A DNA stretch of 64,000 nt from Citrobacter sp. R56 (GCF_016811995.1 NZ_CP069159.1:3286001-3350000), one strand, 5' to 3'. Shown: positions 36,405-46,083, numbered from the stretch's first letter. Translations and numbers: made by a program. The notes: generated by a model from the sequence alone, not told the origin.

Positions 36405-38981
36405 ATGATTAGTTCGGGATATCCCTTATTTTCGCGGGCGGCTGTTGTTTGTCTAATTTCTTTGTTAATTCAGGGAATGACGGCAGAAAACGAAGCACAT
36501 GCCGACGAAAATAACATTTGGTTTAACCCAGCACTATTATCAATAAGCAACCCGAATCCGCAGCAGGTTGATCTCTCCGTGTTCCAGGATGGCGCACAAC
36601 CACCGGGGAAGTATCGGGTCGATATTTATCTCAACCAAGAGAAAGTCGACACCGATGAAATTGTTTTTACGCTGCACAAGTCCGCAGACGGAAAGAACAG
36701 CCTCCAGCCGTGTCTGAATGTAGCCACCTTGAAGAAATACGGTGTTAAAACCGATCTTTTCCCGGAACTGGCTGATCAACCCTGTGTTGATCTGAACATC
36801 ATCCCCAACGCGAAGGCCACATTCTTGTTTGGCAATCAGAAACTGGTGCTTGATATCCCGCAGGCAGCCCTGGTGACAAACGCGCGCGGCACCGTTGACC
36901 CAGAACTTTGGGATAACGGAATCACGGCATTTTTGCTCAATTACAGCGTGTCAGGACAAAATTCATTTGCGCGGGATGGTCGCAGCCAGGATACCAGTAG
37001 CCAGTACGCTAACCTGCGCCCCGGCTTCAATATTGGCCCATGGCGCTTTCGCAATTATTCCACCTGGGAGCGGGATACCGAAGGAAAAAGCCGTTTCGAT
37101 AACGTCTATGACTATGTACAGCGCAATATTGTCTCGCTGAAAAGCCAACTGACGATGGGTGACAGCACCTCCCCTTCTGATGTGTTTGAGAGCGTGCCGT
37201 TTCGCGGTGTCCAACTCGCTTCAGATGACGATATGCTACCTGAAAGTCTGCGTGGCTACGCGCCCGTGGTCAGAGGCATCGCCCGCACCAATGCTCAGGT
37301 TGTAATCCGTCAAAACGGGTATGTCATTTATCAGAACTCTGTTTCACCGGGCGCATTTGAAATCAGCGACATGTACCCTTCCGGAGGTTCCGGCGACCTG
37401 GATGTTACCATTAAAGAAGCTGATGGCTCAGAGCAGCATCTCACTGTTCCGTACGCTTCGGTGCCGGTGCTGCAACGAGAAGGCCGTTTTAAATACAGTC
37501 TGACTGGCGGCCAATACCGTTCTTATGACGATGCGGTGAACAACTCGAAGCTTATTCAGGGCACGGCAATTTATGGTCTGCCTTGGGGGATCACCCTCTA
37601 CGGCGGTATTCAGGCGGCAGAACATTACCGCAGCGCCGCGCTGGGTATCGGCAAAAATATGGGCGGGATCGGTGCGGTTTCTGTCGATGCAACTCAGGCA
37701 AAAGCCTCTCTACCAAATGGACATGAGTCACAGGGAATATCCTGGCGCATTCGCTACAACAAAAACTTTACTGAAACGGGCACCAACTTCGCCATCGCAG
37801 GCTATCGCTACTCCACCAGCGGCTACTACACGCTGCAGGAAACGCTCGATAGCTGGCGCAATAACGGAACGCTGGATGATCAAGACCTGAATCGCTCACG
37901 CAACCGGGAAGAGCTGACCGTCACGCAAACGCTCAGTGACATCCTGGGAAGTCTGACAATTTCGGCTATTCACGAATCACACTGGAACAGCCATAAAAGC
38001 ACGATTTCGCTTGAGGCCGGGTATAACAACTCATGGCACGGCATCAGCTATAACCTGAATTACTCATGGAATAAAAACAGTGCCGCAGGAGGGGATAATG
38101 ATGGTCACGCCGTGTACGACACTGACCGGGTTATCTCCTTCAACGTGAGTATTCCGCTCAGTAATTTCCTGTCCGGGCACACAATGAATGCCAACTACAG
38201 CGTCAACAGCTCAAAAGAGAGCGGCGCCAGTCATTCAGTCGGACTTAGTGGCACCGCTCTGGAAGACAACAACCTGAGCTGGAACCTGCAGGAAGGGTTT
38301 GCCAGCAATCAGTCCGGCACAACGGGTAATCTGAATGCGGATTATCGCGGCACCTATGGCGAGCTCAATGCCGGTTATGGCTATGATGCCTACGCACAAC
38401 GGCTGAACTACGGTATTTCCGGTGGTGTACTGGTCCATCAAGGCGGAGTGACGCTAAGCCAGCCGTTTGGGGAAACCATCGCGCTTGTCAATGTGCATGG
38501 TGCGCCAGGGGTAAAAATTTCCGGGCAAACCGGGGTGCAAACCGATTATCGGGGATTTACGGTGGTCCCGTATGAATCTGCCTATCAACGAGATGACATC
38601 GGTATTGATGTTGAATCCCTCGGCGACGATGTCGATATTACCCAAACCAATAAAACGGTTGTCCCAACTCGCGGTGCCGTCGTTCGCGCTGAATTCGATG
38701 CCCGTGTCGGTAATCGTGTCTTAATGACGCTGAAATTGGCCGATGGAAAAGTCGTGCCCTTTGGCGCCACGGTGACGACGGACAACGCAGACAGCGCAGT
38801 CGGATTTATCGTCGGTGATAACGGCGTGGTCTATTTAACCGGCCTGATGGATACAGGCAACGTCATGGCGAAATGGGGCTCGGCCCAAAACCAGCAATGT
38901 GTCGCACATTATCAGCTACACCATAAAAACAGTCAGGATGACGCTGCTGGCCCACAAATTAATGAAAGTGAGTGTTTGTAA
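36405..38981 (+). CDS. Outer-membrane fimbrial usher
   Basis: 858 residues. Signal peptide, N-terminal chaperone-binding domain (FNPALLSI...DLSVFQDGAQPPGKYRVDIYLN), 24-stranded beta-barrel with plug (GVQLASDDDMLPESLRGYAPVVRGIA) and two C-terminal domains ending in the Cys pair (QQCVAHYQL...ESECL). This is the standard length and layout of FimD-type ushers. The adhesin gene starts one base after its stop. Confidence 0.95.
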   Translation: MISSGYPLFSRAAVVCLISLLIQGMTAENEAHADENNIWFNPALLSISNPNPQQVDLSVFQDGAQPPGKYRVDIYLNQEKVDTDEIVFTLHKSADGKNSLQPCLNVATLKKYGVKTDLFPELADQPCVDLNIIPNAKATFLFGNQKLVLDIPQAALVTNARGTVDPELWDNGITAFLLNYSVSGQNSFARDGRSQDTSSQYANLRPGFNIGPWRFRNYSTWERDTEGKSRFDNVYDYVQRNIVSLKSQLTMGDSTSPSDVFESVPFRGVQLASDDDMLPESLRGYAPVVRGIARTNAQVVIRQNGYVIYQNSVSPGAFEISDMYPSGGSGDLDVTIKEADGSEQHLTVPYASVPVLQREGRFKYSLTGGQYRSYDDAVNNSKLIQGTAIYGLPWGITLYGGIQAAEHYRSAALGIGKNMGGIGAVSVDATQAKASLPNGHESQGISWRIRYNKNFTETGTNFAIAGYRYSTSGYYTLQETLDSWRNNGTLDDQDLNRSRNREELTVTQTLSDILGSLTISAIHESHWNSHKSTISLEAGYNNSWHGISYNLNYSWNKNSAAGGDNDGHAVYDTDRVISFNVSIPLSNFLSGHTMNANYSVNSSKESGASHSVGLSGTALEDNNLSWNLQEGFASNQSGTTGNLNADYRGTYGELNAGYGYDAYAQRLNYGISGGVLVHQGGVTLSQPFGETIALVNVHGAPGVKISGQTGVQTDYRGFTVVPYESAYQRDDIGIDVESLGDDVDITQTNKTVVPTRGAVVRAEFDARVGNRVLMTLKLADGKVVPFGATVTTDNADSAVGFIVGDNGVVYLTGLMDTGNVMAKWGSAQNQQCVAHYQLHHKNSQDDAAGPQINESECL

Positions 38982-38982
38982 G

Positions 38983-39984
38983 ATGAAGAAATTTCTTTCG
39001 GTACTTTTTATTTTTCTATGCTCGAGCGTTTTTACTCAATGCTTTGCAGATGAATGCCATGACAGCGTGGATGGGGGGCCGGTCAAAAGCCAGACTCTGC
39101 TCATGGTTAACAGTGCGCGAACGATTAACGTTCAACCCGATGCCGTAGTGTCAGTCTGGCCTATAACTTCGTATGACACTGGAAGTAACGCTCAGTATTA
39201 CCACATAACATGCGACAGTACGATAGTCTTCAAAATATCCGCTCTGGCTGTCGATTCTGGATACAAAAACAGCTACGGATGCGCAATATATAAAACACCA
39301 GTTAGGGGTATCGGATTCGTTGTATCATTCAGCAGCATAGCGAATTGCAAAATAGCGGGTCCTGGCGCCACATGGTCACAAAACGTTAAGAAGATCGATG
39401 ATAATAGTAGACCTGTTGTAAAAATGGAACTTTATATTATTGGTCAGCCGGAATCGGGGGTTTTAGATGGTGGGGTTTTTGCAAAGGAAACTCTGGTAAA
39501 TATTAACCAGACTATAGTATCCGTTACGTTTGGTGGCCCAGTAACGATAAATGTCGCAGGTTGTAGTATGACCAGCAATAACATTTCTATTCCGCTTGGC
39601 GATGTTCCCGTTGGACAATTTACTGCCCCAGGCACAACCGCTGGAGAACATGATTTTACGGTAGGCTTCAAATGCAATGTTGGTATTAATGCACCGTCCG
39701 TTTCGCTGGAAGGAACTCAAAGCGCTGAAACCGGTGACCGTACTGTTTTAGCGTTAACTGACGCAGGTCGCGAGGACACCGCGACGGGTGTCGGCGTGCA
39801 AATTATTTCTGGCTATACGCTGACGCCATTAACTTTGGATGGCGACAATGTTTCACTGAATTATCCTGTGACCAAAGGACAAACCCAAAATTATGAATTC
39901 AAGGCGCGTTATTACCAGACCAGAGAAACCGTGACGCCGGGAATAGCCAACGCCACCGCCACACTTAATATTACCTATCAGTGA
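38983..39984 (+). CDS. Probable two-domain tip adhesin of the island fimbriae
   Basis: 333 residues from the ATG at 38983. Signal peptide (MKKFLSVLFIFLCSS..., cleavage near QCFA). The N-terminal ~160 residues (four or more Cys, AT-rich codons) match no adhesin I recognise. The C-terminal ~160 residues are a pilin domain (VTINVAGCSM, IPLGDVPVGQF, VGFKCN) ending NITYQ. Position after the usher, size and two-domain plan suggest a FimH-like receptor-binding tip protein. Receptor unknown. Confidence 0.82.
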   Translation: MKKFLSVLFIFLCSSVFTQCFADECHDSVDGGPVKSQTLLMVNSARTINVQPDAVVSVWPITSYDTGSNAQYYHITCDSTIVFKISALAVDSGYKNSYGCAIYKTPVRGIGFVVSFSSIANCKIAGPGATWSQNVKKIDDNSRPVVKMELYIIGQPESGVLDGGVFAKETLVNINQTIVSVTFGGPVTINVAGCSMTSNNISIPLGDVPVGQFTAPGTTAGEHDFTVGFKCNVGINAPSVSLEGTQSAETGDRTVLALTDAGREDTATGVGVQIISGYTLTPLTLDGDNVSLNYPVTKGQTQNYEFKARYYQTRETVTPGIANATATLNITYQ

Positions 39985-39992
39985 GAGCAGGT

Positions 39993-40517
39993 ATGAATTT
40001 ACGTTACTACACCTTGCTCGCGCTATTGATGATCTCCGGGTCTGGCTATCCTTTCAGCCACCCTTTGACCGAGTCTACCACGCTATGGATCACCGGGCGC
40101 ATTACGTTAGGCCCGTGTATTGTCGATAATACCACCGCCAACCAAACGGTTGATCTGGGTACAGCATTTCTGGACAGCAATCTGGCGGCAAATCACGGCA
40201 GCGAGTGGAAGACCTTTCATCTGGATCTCAAATCCTGCCCGGTGGGGCTTTCAACGGGAACGGTAACGCTGAGCGGCCCCCCTGCGGACCAGGGAATTGC
40301 CTTTGCCAACAGCGGAAGTGCTCATGGCATTGTGCTGCAACTCAGCAATTCTGACCACTCGGTGCTTTACGGCAACGGAGACAGTGTGACGCAGACAATC
40401 GATGCCAGCAGAAATGTGCAGTTTGAATTTGCAGCCCGCATGTACAATCCAGGCAATATTCAGGCCAGCAAAGGAGATTTTTCTGCCGCTATTCAGGTGG
40501 ATTTTACTTATCAGTAA
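39993..40517 (+). CDS. Minor fimbrial subunit
   Basis: 174 residues from the ATG at 39993 (a GTG four codons earlier overlaps the adhesin stop). Signal-like N terminus, pilin pattern with Cys in LGPCIVDN and KSCPVG, and C-terminal VDFTYQ. Likely an adaptor or minor pilin joining tip and rod. Last gene of the fimbrial operon; its end overlaps a convergent small gene by 14 bp. Confidence 0.87.
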   Translation: MNLRYYTLLALLMISGSGYPFSHPLTESTTLWITGRITLGPCIVDNTTANQTVDLGTAFLDSNLAANHGSEWKTFHLDLKSCPVGLSTGTVTLSGPPADQGIAFANSGSAHGIVLQLSNSDHSVLYGNGDSVTQTIDASRNVQFEFAARMYNPGNIQASKGDFSAAIQVDFTYQ

Positions 40518-40710
40518 CAATCAATATATCCACACCGTGTTCTTGAATCACACTGACGCTTCCCATTATTTGGGCTAGCCCTCCAGCTACAACACGGTGA
40601 AACCTTCTGGTGTGAGGCATTGAGCCACACTGAGTGACGGCATAAATTGCCATAACAGAATCGCTAAAAGGGTTACTTCGTACATATATCGTCCACGTTT
40701 TACGAAGCAA
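40504..40710 (-). CDS. Small hypothetical protein (68 aa, TTG start)
   Basis: The frame begins with TTG at 40710, preceded by a strong site AAGGAG six bases upstream. The product is 68 residues, basic at the start, with two Cys/Met-containing segments and no membrane helix. No family recognised. It is convergent with the fimbrial operon. The good ribosome-binding site is the main reason to accept it; coding status is uncertain. Confidence 0.42.
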   Translation of the reverse strand: MLRKTWTIYVRSNPFSDSVMAIYAVTQCGSMPHTRRFHRVVAGGLAQIMGSVSVIQEHGVDILIVTDK

Positions 40711-41091
40711 CCTAACTCCTTAATAAATAACAAACTGGTACGTTTAATTTTTGTGACTATCACTTACCGTTCATGGTCATCAATAGTCAATATGTTTACT
40801 GATGATTTATTCTACATTTTGTCGATATTTTGATAGGGATATATCGATATAATGTCGATACATAAACGTTTTATTTTTATATCGCTTTTTTGAGATAATA
40901 TTAGATATATGTTTCACCTGAATCAGCTATTGTCATCGTTAAACAGAGGTCTGCTCCCCCAGAGGGTCGCCAGTCAATTTTCTACTGCAATACAAGGGCT
41001 GCCATACCGCTAGCCGACTATATGCTGAAATCTATACTGTCATTGCTATTCTTCATCATCTATCACCATTCTAGATATATAAAATGGCGTT

Positions 41092-41335
41092 GGTTCAGTT
41101 GATTCAGTTGGCTCGCAGGCCTCTAAACCACACCAGCTCTGACTTTTCCTGAACCAACAAACATAATATTTTGTCGGTCTAATCTCCTGCTTAGTCGGTT
41201 CACCGCCTGCCGACGAACAATTCACTACAGGGTAGTGTTAGTTCAAAACATGCTTTTGTTAGTTCGGTGTTGGTTCAGCTAAGAAAATAAAATCCTTATA
41301 AAACAACAAATTTAATATAGCTAACCGACTGAACC
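41092..41335. repeat. Cluster of GGTTCA/TGAACC repeats, possible replication origin
   Basis: Five copies of GGTTCA or its complement (41092, 41150, 41197, 41272, 41330) lie within 245 bp, several inside TTGGTTCAG/CTGAACCAA. Near-copies (AGTTCA, AGTTCG, GATTCA) lie in between. The cluster sits directly downstream of the P4 alpha-like gene in AT-rich DNA. P4 alpha binds short iterons at ori and crr, so an origin is plausible. Inference. The remaining gap (40711-41091) shows no gene; TCGATAT repeats lie around 40828-40865. Confidence 0.5.
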
Positions 41336-41361
41336 GACATATTTTTCTCGCCTCAGAGAAA

Positions 41362-44121
41362 TTATCCTTTTGGTTGGCCGTAGTCTTCCAGCATGTAATG
41401 TAGAGCATAAACATTAATCTGCCGCCCCTGAACCCGTGGTGATTTACGCTGATACCCACGTCCGCTATTCGGCGGTGTCAACATCCCGGCATTTTTCAGC
41501 ACCTCCGCAAACTGCTTCGCGTTGAACCCTGCGGCAATCTCCTTCTCAAAGATGGCAGGGAAGGTGTAGAAAATCATCGGACTTTCCTCGTGCTCTCCTT
41601 GCTGGCGATATCCGGCCAGCTCCCGGATTGGCAGATCGGCGGGCGAGTATGGAAATGGTGCAAAACGGCTCAGGCCATATGCGTTTAAAAAGGCCTCTGC
41701 CTGCTCAATGATTTGCCGGTGCTCTTTGTTGCCCGTCCCGAACTCCCGCAGCCAGGCATTATAGTTGTGCTGTATAGCATCCCGGCACGTCTGCACATCC
41801 CACCCGGTGATAACCCCACCCAACAACAATGCGGCTTCCAGAATGGCAAAGCGAGCGCCCACCCGATGAACCTGTTCACCATAGTCTGTAGGAATCAGAC
41901 TGCGCCAGCGCGCTTCACATTCCCGTACGGTATCAATGGCCTGTTTCTGGTGATCTACCAGCCATTTAATCCATTCACGCCCAGCAGTGCCGTGATAGTG
42001 CTGGTACGCATCTTTTAGCGCATCGGCGTGTTGCTTACCGTTCAGGTATTCATGGAAACGAACTGCTTTACTCAGTGGAATATTCAGCAGCCGCACCAGT
42101 TGCCCGGCTTTGGTCTTGCGCCCTGAAGTAGTAATAAACGTTTCCAGGTCTATTTCTCCGGTACTGATAGCAACGGTGCGCCAGCGCTTTAAATCCCGGT
42201 TGCCACCTTCCTTTGCGCCCTGCAACTTACCCACACCATTAAATAGCGCATAAGCAGACTGTGACACGCTTATTGCATCAGCACCTTGCCCAACTTCATC
42301 CAGCGGCATCAACCCATCATTATGGGCGGCAGCTTCGTTTGCCAGCCCCAATGCCGTGCCGTACCACGTCAGACGCAATAAATCAGGATTACCATACAAG
42401 CTGGTTGCCACGTTTGCGGTGGTGGTCTTGCCTGCACTCGACTGCTCATAGAAGTGAATGCCGAACCCGTCTGCGCCGGACAGCCCGATTAATGGCGCGG
42501 CCAGCGCTGCGGCTATGGCGGTCATCATAGAGTAATTGCCGTTTGCCAGCCGCGCCACGCTGCTGCGCCAGTTTTCGGTTGTTCCCTGAGTGGTGTAACC
42601 GACAGTTGCAGAACTGCGACCAATGAAGAGCACAGGGTGTGTGGGAATACCGATGATCTCCCCGTCAGGCATGATGTAGGCCCCAGACTGCCAGCCGGTC
42701 GCATGAGCCACGCGCCATAACTCACGCTCACTGCTGCGTTGTAACCAGTCGGCCAGGATTGCCCGCAAATTGCTTTTGGTGGTGATGTTAATCCCGCCAG
42801 CCTTCAGGGTGCGCCAACCTTCACGCTCGCCAATATCAGCCAGGGGGATCGCGGCGGTTGTTGGTACATTTGAACCAAAAGCCCGCCAGCGAATGATCAG
42901 ATACTGATCCTTATCATCCCGCCCGAAACCAATCACCTCCACAGGTGACGCCAGCCAGCTTTCGTGATGAATGATCCCGCCGCTTTCTTTATCCAACTTA
43001 GGAGTCACCCAGAAAACGCCGTCTTTCCTGCTCTCAATACGGGATTTCAATGGGTCTTGCTCTGGAGGGGCTACCTTGCCACTGCCAATGCTCTGTGCTT
43101 GTGGTTTCACCGCTTTTCTCTGTATCTGGCATATCGAATCGTTAAATGCGGTTGTGGCGGCTTCCAGCCCATATTGCTGGTGGTAGTCGTTCCAGTCTGC
43201 TTTGTGATCAGTTGGTGGTAATGCCACCCAACCAGCCACAGCAAAGGCGACTTTCTCTGCAGCATCTTTTCCTGTATTGGGTTCTCCCGGCTTAATATCA
43301 TTGTCGGCAGCAATGATAATCTGGGCCTGCGGATACTTGCGGCGCATGATTTCAGCAACCCTCAGCAGATTTCCTGCGTCAATTGCCACCACCGCTAGTG
43401 CCTCCGGATTCATCACATGTGCAGATAAAACGGTCGCCAGCCCTTCTCCAATCAAGATAACTTGCGGTAATTGTTGCCCATTAATGATGTGGTATGCGCC
43501 CTTCTTTGCCGAACCCGTGAGTAGACGTTTCTCACCTTGCGCGTTGATGGTCTGTGCCGCTGTGACCATGCCGGATTCATCTACCAGAGCCAACAGCAGA
43601 GTTCCATCCGGCAGGATTGGAAATTTGAGGTAGTTTACCCCTTTCCCGACCAGATACGGGCTTTCCCCCGGTACAGCCCGCTTTGCTAAGGACTCATATC
43701 CCCGCACAAAAATAGCCCGGCGCTTCGCCACCTCCCCAGAAGCGAGTTGCTGCTGCGCCTGCTCATGGTAAAGGCGTTCAGAATCCAGTTGTTCATTTCG
43801 CTGGCTTGCTGCTTTTGTGTCAGCTACTGATTCCCGGGAATCAATAGCCAGCACACCAGCCACCAGCAACGCCGCATGAGTGGAGTTACAGCGATTAACC
43901 TTCTTTACCAGCTCCAGTCCATCACCAGCGCCACATTTGTTACAGAAATGCGATCCACGACCGTTGTCGTCGAACCGAAAGCGATCCCGTCCACCACAAG
44001 CCGGGCAAGAGGAGTGCTTGTGGGGTGAATCAGGCACGTCAATATTCAGACTCGCAAGGACAAAATACCATTGTCCGGAAGCGGCAGCGATTATAGAACG
44101 GATCAGGTCGACATTAAGCAT
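41362..44121 (-). CDS. P4 alpha-like primase/helicase replication protein
   Basis: 919 residues. The N-terminal zinc-binding primase motif is CPACGGRDRFRF...HFCNKCGAGDG (about 38-68). A Toprim domain follows (VILIGEGLATVLSAHV...IIIAADNDIKPGEP, ~215-300), then a DUF927-type helicase region with Walker A SSAGKTTTA (~560). This is the layout of satellite P4 alpha (777 residues), here with a longer C terminus. By family it primes and unwinds DNA at the element's own origin. It overlaps the small leader gene by 19 bp; a GGAGGGGGAAG site precedes its ATG. Confidence 0.9.
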   Translation of the reverse strand: MLNVDLIRSIIAAASGQWYFVLASLNIDVPDSPHKHSSCPACGGRDRFRFDDNGRGSHFCNKCGAGDGLELVKKVNRCNSTHAALLVAGVLAIDSRESVADTKAASQRNEQLDSERLYHEQAQQQLASGEVAKRRAIFVRGYESLAKRAVPGESPYLVGKGVNYLKFPILPDGTLLLALVDESGMVTAAQTINAQGEKRLLTGSAKKGAYHIINGQQLPQVILIGEGLATVLSAHVMNPEALAVVAIDAGNLLRVAEIMRRKYPQAQIIIAADNDIKPGEPNTGKDAAEKVAFAVAGWVALPPTDHKADWNDYHQQYGLEAATTAFNDSICQIQRKAVKPQAQSIGSGKVAPPEQDPLKSRIESRKDGVFWVTPKLDKESGGIIHHESWLASPVEVIGFGRDDKDQYLIIRWRAFGSNVPTTAAIPLADIGEREGWRTLKAGGINITTKSNLRAILADWLQRSSERELWRVAHATGWQSGAYIMPDGEIIGIPTHPVLFIGRSSATVGYTTQGTTENWRSSVARLANGNYSMMTAIAAALAAPLIGLSGADGFGIHFYEQSSAGKTTTANVATSLYGNPDLLRLTWYGTALGLANEAAAHNDGLMPLDEVGQGADAISVSQSAYALFNGVGKLQGAKEGGNRDLKRWRTVAISTGEIDLETFITTSGRKTKAGQLVRLLNIPLSKAVRFHEYLNGKQHADALKDAYQHYHGTAGREWIKWLVDHQKQAIDTVRECEARWRSLIPTDYGEQVHRVGARFAILEAALLLGGVITGWDVQTCRDAIQHNYNAWLREFGTGNKEHRQIIEQAEAFLNAYGLSRFAPFPYSPADLPIRELAGYRQQGEHEESPMIFYTFPAIFEKEIAAGFNAKQFAEVLKNAGMLTPPNSGRGYQRKSPRVQGRQINVYALHYMLEDYGQPKG

Positions 44122-44189
44122 TCTTCCCCCTCCATCCTCTGATGGCCATAAGGCAAACAGTTGTTTTGCAGAGTAATTTCACGGCTCAT
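44103..44189 (-). CDS. 28-residue leader peptide overlapping the alpha gene
   Basis: A short frame starts at the ATG at 44189 behind GAGGTG and ends with TGA inside the first codons of the alpha gene, which it overlaps out of frame. The peptide starts MSREITLQNN. Similar short peptides precede alpha genes in P4-like elements as far as I recall. It probably serves translational coupling; an independent function is unknown. Confidence 0.55.
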   Translation of the reverse strand: MSREITLQNNCLPYGHQRMEGEECLMST

Positions 44190-44198
44190 GTTTTCACC

Positions 44199-44447
44199 TC
44201 ATTCCCCACGAGACTCAGCAATTCGCTGGGAAATCCAATCGTCGATGTCGCTTTCAACAAATGCGATTGATCGGGAGCCTATTTTGACAGGTTGTGGAAA
44301 ACACCCTTGAGCGATGAGTCTGTAAATCCATGCCTTACCATACGTAGTACGGTGCATGACCTCTGGCATTTTGATTAGACGAATTGGCGTACTGCTACCG
44401 TGCTTTGGTGCAAAAGTTTCAGAAAATTTTGTTAAAGATTTTGGCAT
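44199..44447 (-). CDS. AlpA-family excisionase/transcriptional regulator
   Basis: 82 residues from the ATG at 44447 with AGGAG seven bases upstream. MerR-like winged helix: RLIKMPEVMHRTTYGKAWIYR (helix-turn-helix), then LIAQGCFPQPVKIGSRSIAFVESDIDDWI, the hallmark of AlpA proteins. Relatives act on the integrase promoter and att site of P4-like elements and can drive excision. It lies between the integrase and the alpha gene, as usual for this class. Confidence 0.92.
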   Translation of the reverse strand: MPKSLTKFSETFAPKHGSSTPIRLIKMPEVMHRTTYGKAWIYRLIAQGCFPQPVKIGSRSIAFVESDIDDWISQRIAESRGE

Positions 44448-44704
44448 GCAAACACTCCTGATGAACAACTTGGCTCAGGAGGGGGCAGACAATTATTGTG
44501 AGGGCACTTACGGGATTAATAGCCCCACGTCTACTCCCAGCCTTAACCAAATAGGTTAAAAACTGAAATCGAGTGAGGCACTCTTGCGCCCGCAAAGTTC
44601 TTTAGGTTGTCATAACTGACTCTTCTACATTAACAGCGTCCTTTGTACACTTCAATCATATCCACAATATTTGAATGGATGTGACTAGACTCACCCCCGA
44701 GATG
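44448..44704. other. Intergenic region between AlpA and integrase genes
   Basis: No gene supported. It should contain the AlpA promoter; no further elements recognised. Confidence 0.4.
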
Positions 44705-45919
44705 TCATCCTGCTTTACCAAACGAGCAATGTACCAAATTCCCACCGCGTTCCAGACTATCCATATAGTCTGCATACCACTGAAGCATTTCCCGGCGACC
44801 ATCCAGGTATTGGGCATGATTGTATGTGCCGCGTATGGAATTCTTATCAGCGTGAGCGAGCTGTGTTTCAATCCATGCAGTGTTGTAGCCCTGTTCGTGA
44901 AGGATTGTGCTCATCGTGTGGCGAAAACCGTGACCTGTGGCTTTCCGGTCATAGCCAATGCGTTTAATCACCTGGTTAATGCTGGCTTCGCTCATTGGCT
45001 TGCCTGCGTCATTCCTGCCAGGGAAGACATACTTCCCGCGCCCAGTAAGCTGGTGAACCTCCTCCAGCAATTTTTTTACCTGGTTAGTGATCGGAACAAT
45101 ATGCGGCCTGCGCATCTTCATTCGTTCTGCTGGGATATTCCAGATGCCTTTCTCAAAATCTATATCAGCCCACTCTGATGCTCGTAGCTCTATGGTTCGC
45201 AAGCCAGTGAGCATTAGCAGGCGAGTCGCATTACGAGTTATCAAACTACCGCTGCAGTCGTTCAGTGCCCGAAGAAAACCCGGTATCTGGTCAGTGAGAA
45301 GGTGGGGGAAATGCTTCTGTTTAGGTGCCTTTAATGCACAGGCCAGATCCACTACAGGATTATTATCTGCTCTTCCGGTAATCACTGCATAGGTGAATAT
45401 CTGGCGGCACGCCTGCCTGGTCTTTTTTAGCTTGTCCAGGACACCGCGCTGTTCCATCTTCCGCAGTACAGCGAGCATTTCAGCAGGTTTGATATCAGTA
45501 ATCGCCCTATGCCCGATAAAGGGGAAAATATCTTTCTTTAGGTACTCCAGAATGTCGCGGGCATAGCCTGCCGACCAATTCGACCGTTTGTGCTCGTGCC
45601 ATTCCAGCGCCAGCCGTTCAAAGCTGTTGGAAACAGCCATAAACTTTGCCTGTTTCTCTAACTGCTTTTCCTGTCCAGGATCGCCACCAGCGGCCAGAAT
45701 CTTTTTTGCTTCGTCACGTTTAGTCCGCGCTTCGGCTAGGGTAACTGTTGGGTATACACCAAAAACTACGCGTTTCTCCTTCCCACCAATCCGATACTTT
45801 AATCGCCAGCTTTTGGTTCCGTTGGGGAAGATCTCAAGATACATGCCCCCACCATCTGAAATTTTATAGGCTTTCTCTTTGGCCTTTGCAGCCTTGATTT
45901 CTGTAGCTGTGAGTTTCAT
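44705..45919 (-). CDS. P4-family tyrosine integrase
   Basis: 404 residues from the ATG at 45919. N-terminal DUF4102-type arm-binding domain (LTATEIKAAKAKEKAYKISDG), a central SAM-like core-binding domain (~100-180), then the catalytic domain with Arg241 (TGLRTIEL), His330/Arg333 (HGFRHT), His356 (LAHAD) and Tyr366 (GTYNHAQY). All catalytic residues are present, so it looks active. It lies 165 bp from tRNA-Arg, its presumed attachment site, and is read away from it. Repeats TGGGGGCA/TGCCCCCA just upstream may be its arm sites. Confidence 0.95.
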   Translation of the reverse strand: MKLTATEIKAAKAKEKAYKISDGGGMYLEIFPNGTKSWRLKYRIGGKEKRVVFGVYPTVTLAEARTKRDEAKKILAAGGDPGQEKQLEKQAKFMAVSNSFERLALEWHEHKRSNWSAGYARDILEYLKKDIFPFIGHRAITDIKPAEMLAVLRKMEQRGVLDKLKKTRQACRQIFTYAVITGRADNNPVVDLACALKAPKQKHFPHLLTDQIPGFLRALNDCSGSLITRNATRLLMLTGLRTIELRASEWADIDFEKGIWNIPAERMKMRRPHIVPITNQVKKLLEEVHQLTGRGKYVFPGRNDAGKPMSEASINQVIKRIGYDRKATGHGFRHTMSTILHEQGYNTAWIETQLAHADKNSIRGTYNHAQYLDGRREMLQWYADYMDSLERGGNLVHCSFGKAG

Positions 45920-45950
45920 TTGGGGGCATCGATTATATTGAACCTGAGGG

Positions 45951-45970
45951 TGCCCCCAATAATGCCCCCA
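45951..45970. repeat. Right copy of the 20-bp direct repeat at the island ends
   Basis: Identical to 33034-33053. A further inverted unit TGGGGGCAT lies at 45921-45929, next to the integrase start. Confidence 0.75.
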
Positions 45971-46083
45971 TTCATGTGTGGATTTCAATAGATGTTAGTA
46001 GACTTTGAGATACTGAACATGGGTTAAAAACCACGTGACTACTGGTTTTAGTAGACATCAGGAGATATCGAAAGACTTGAAAA

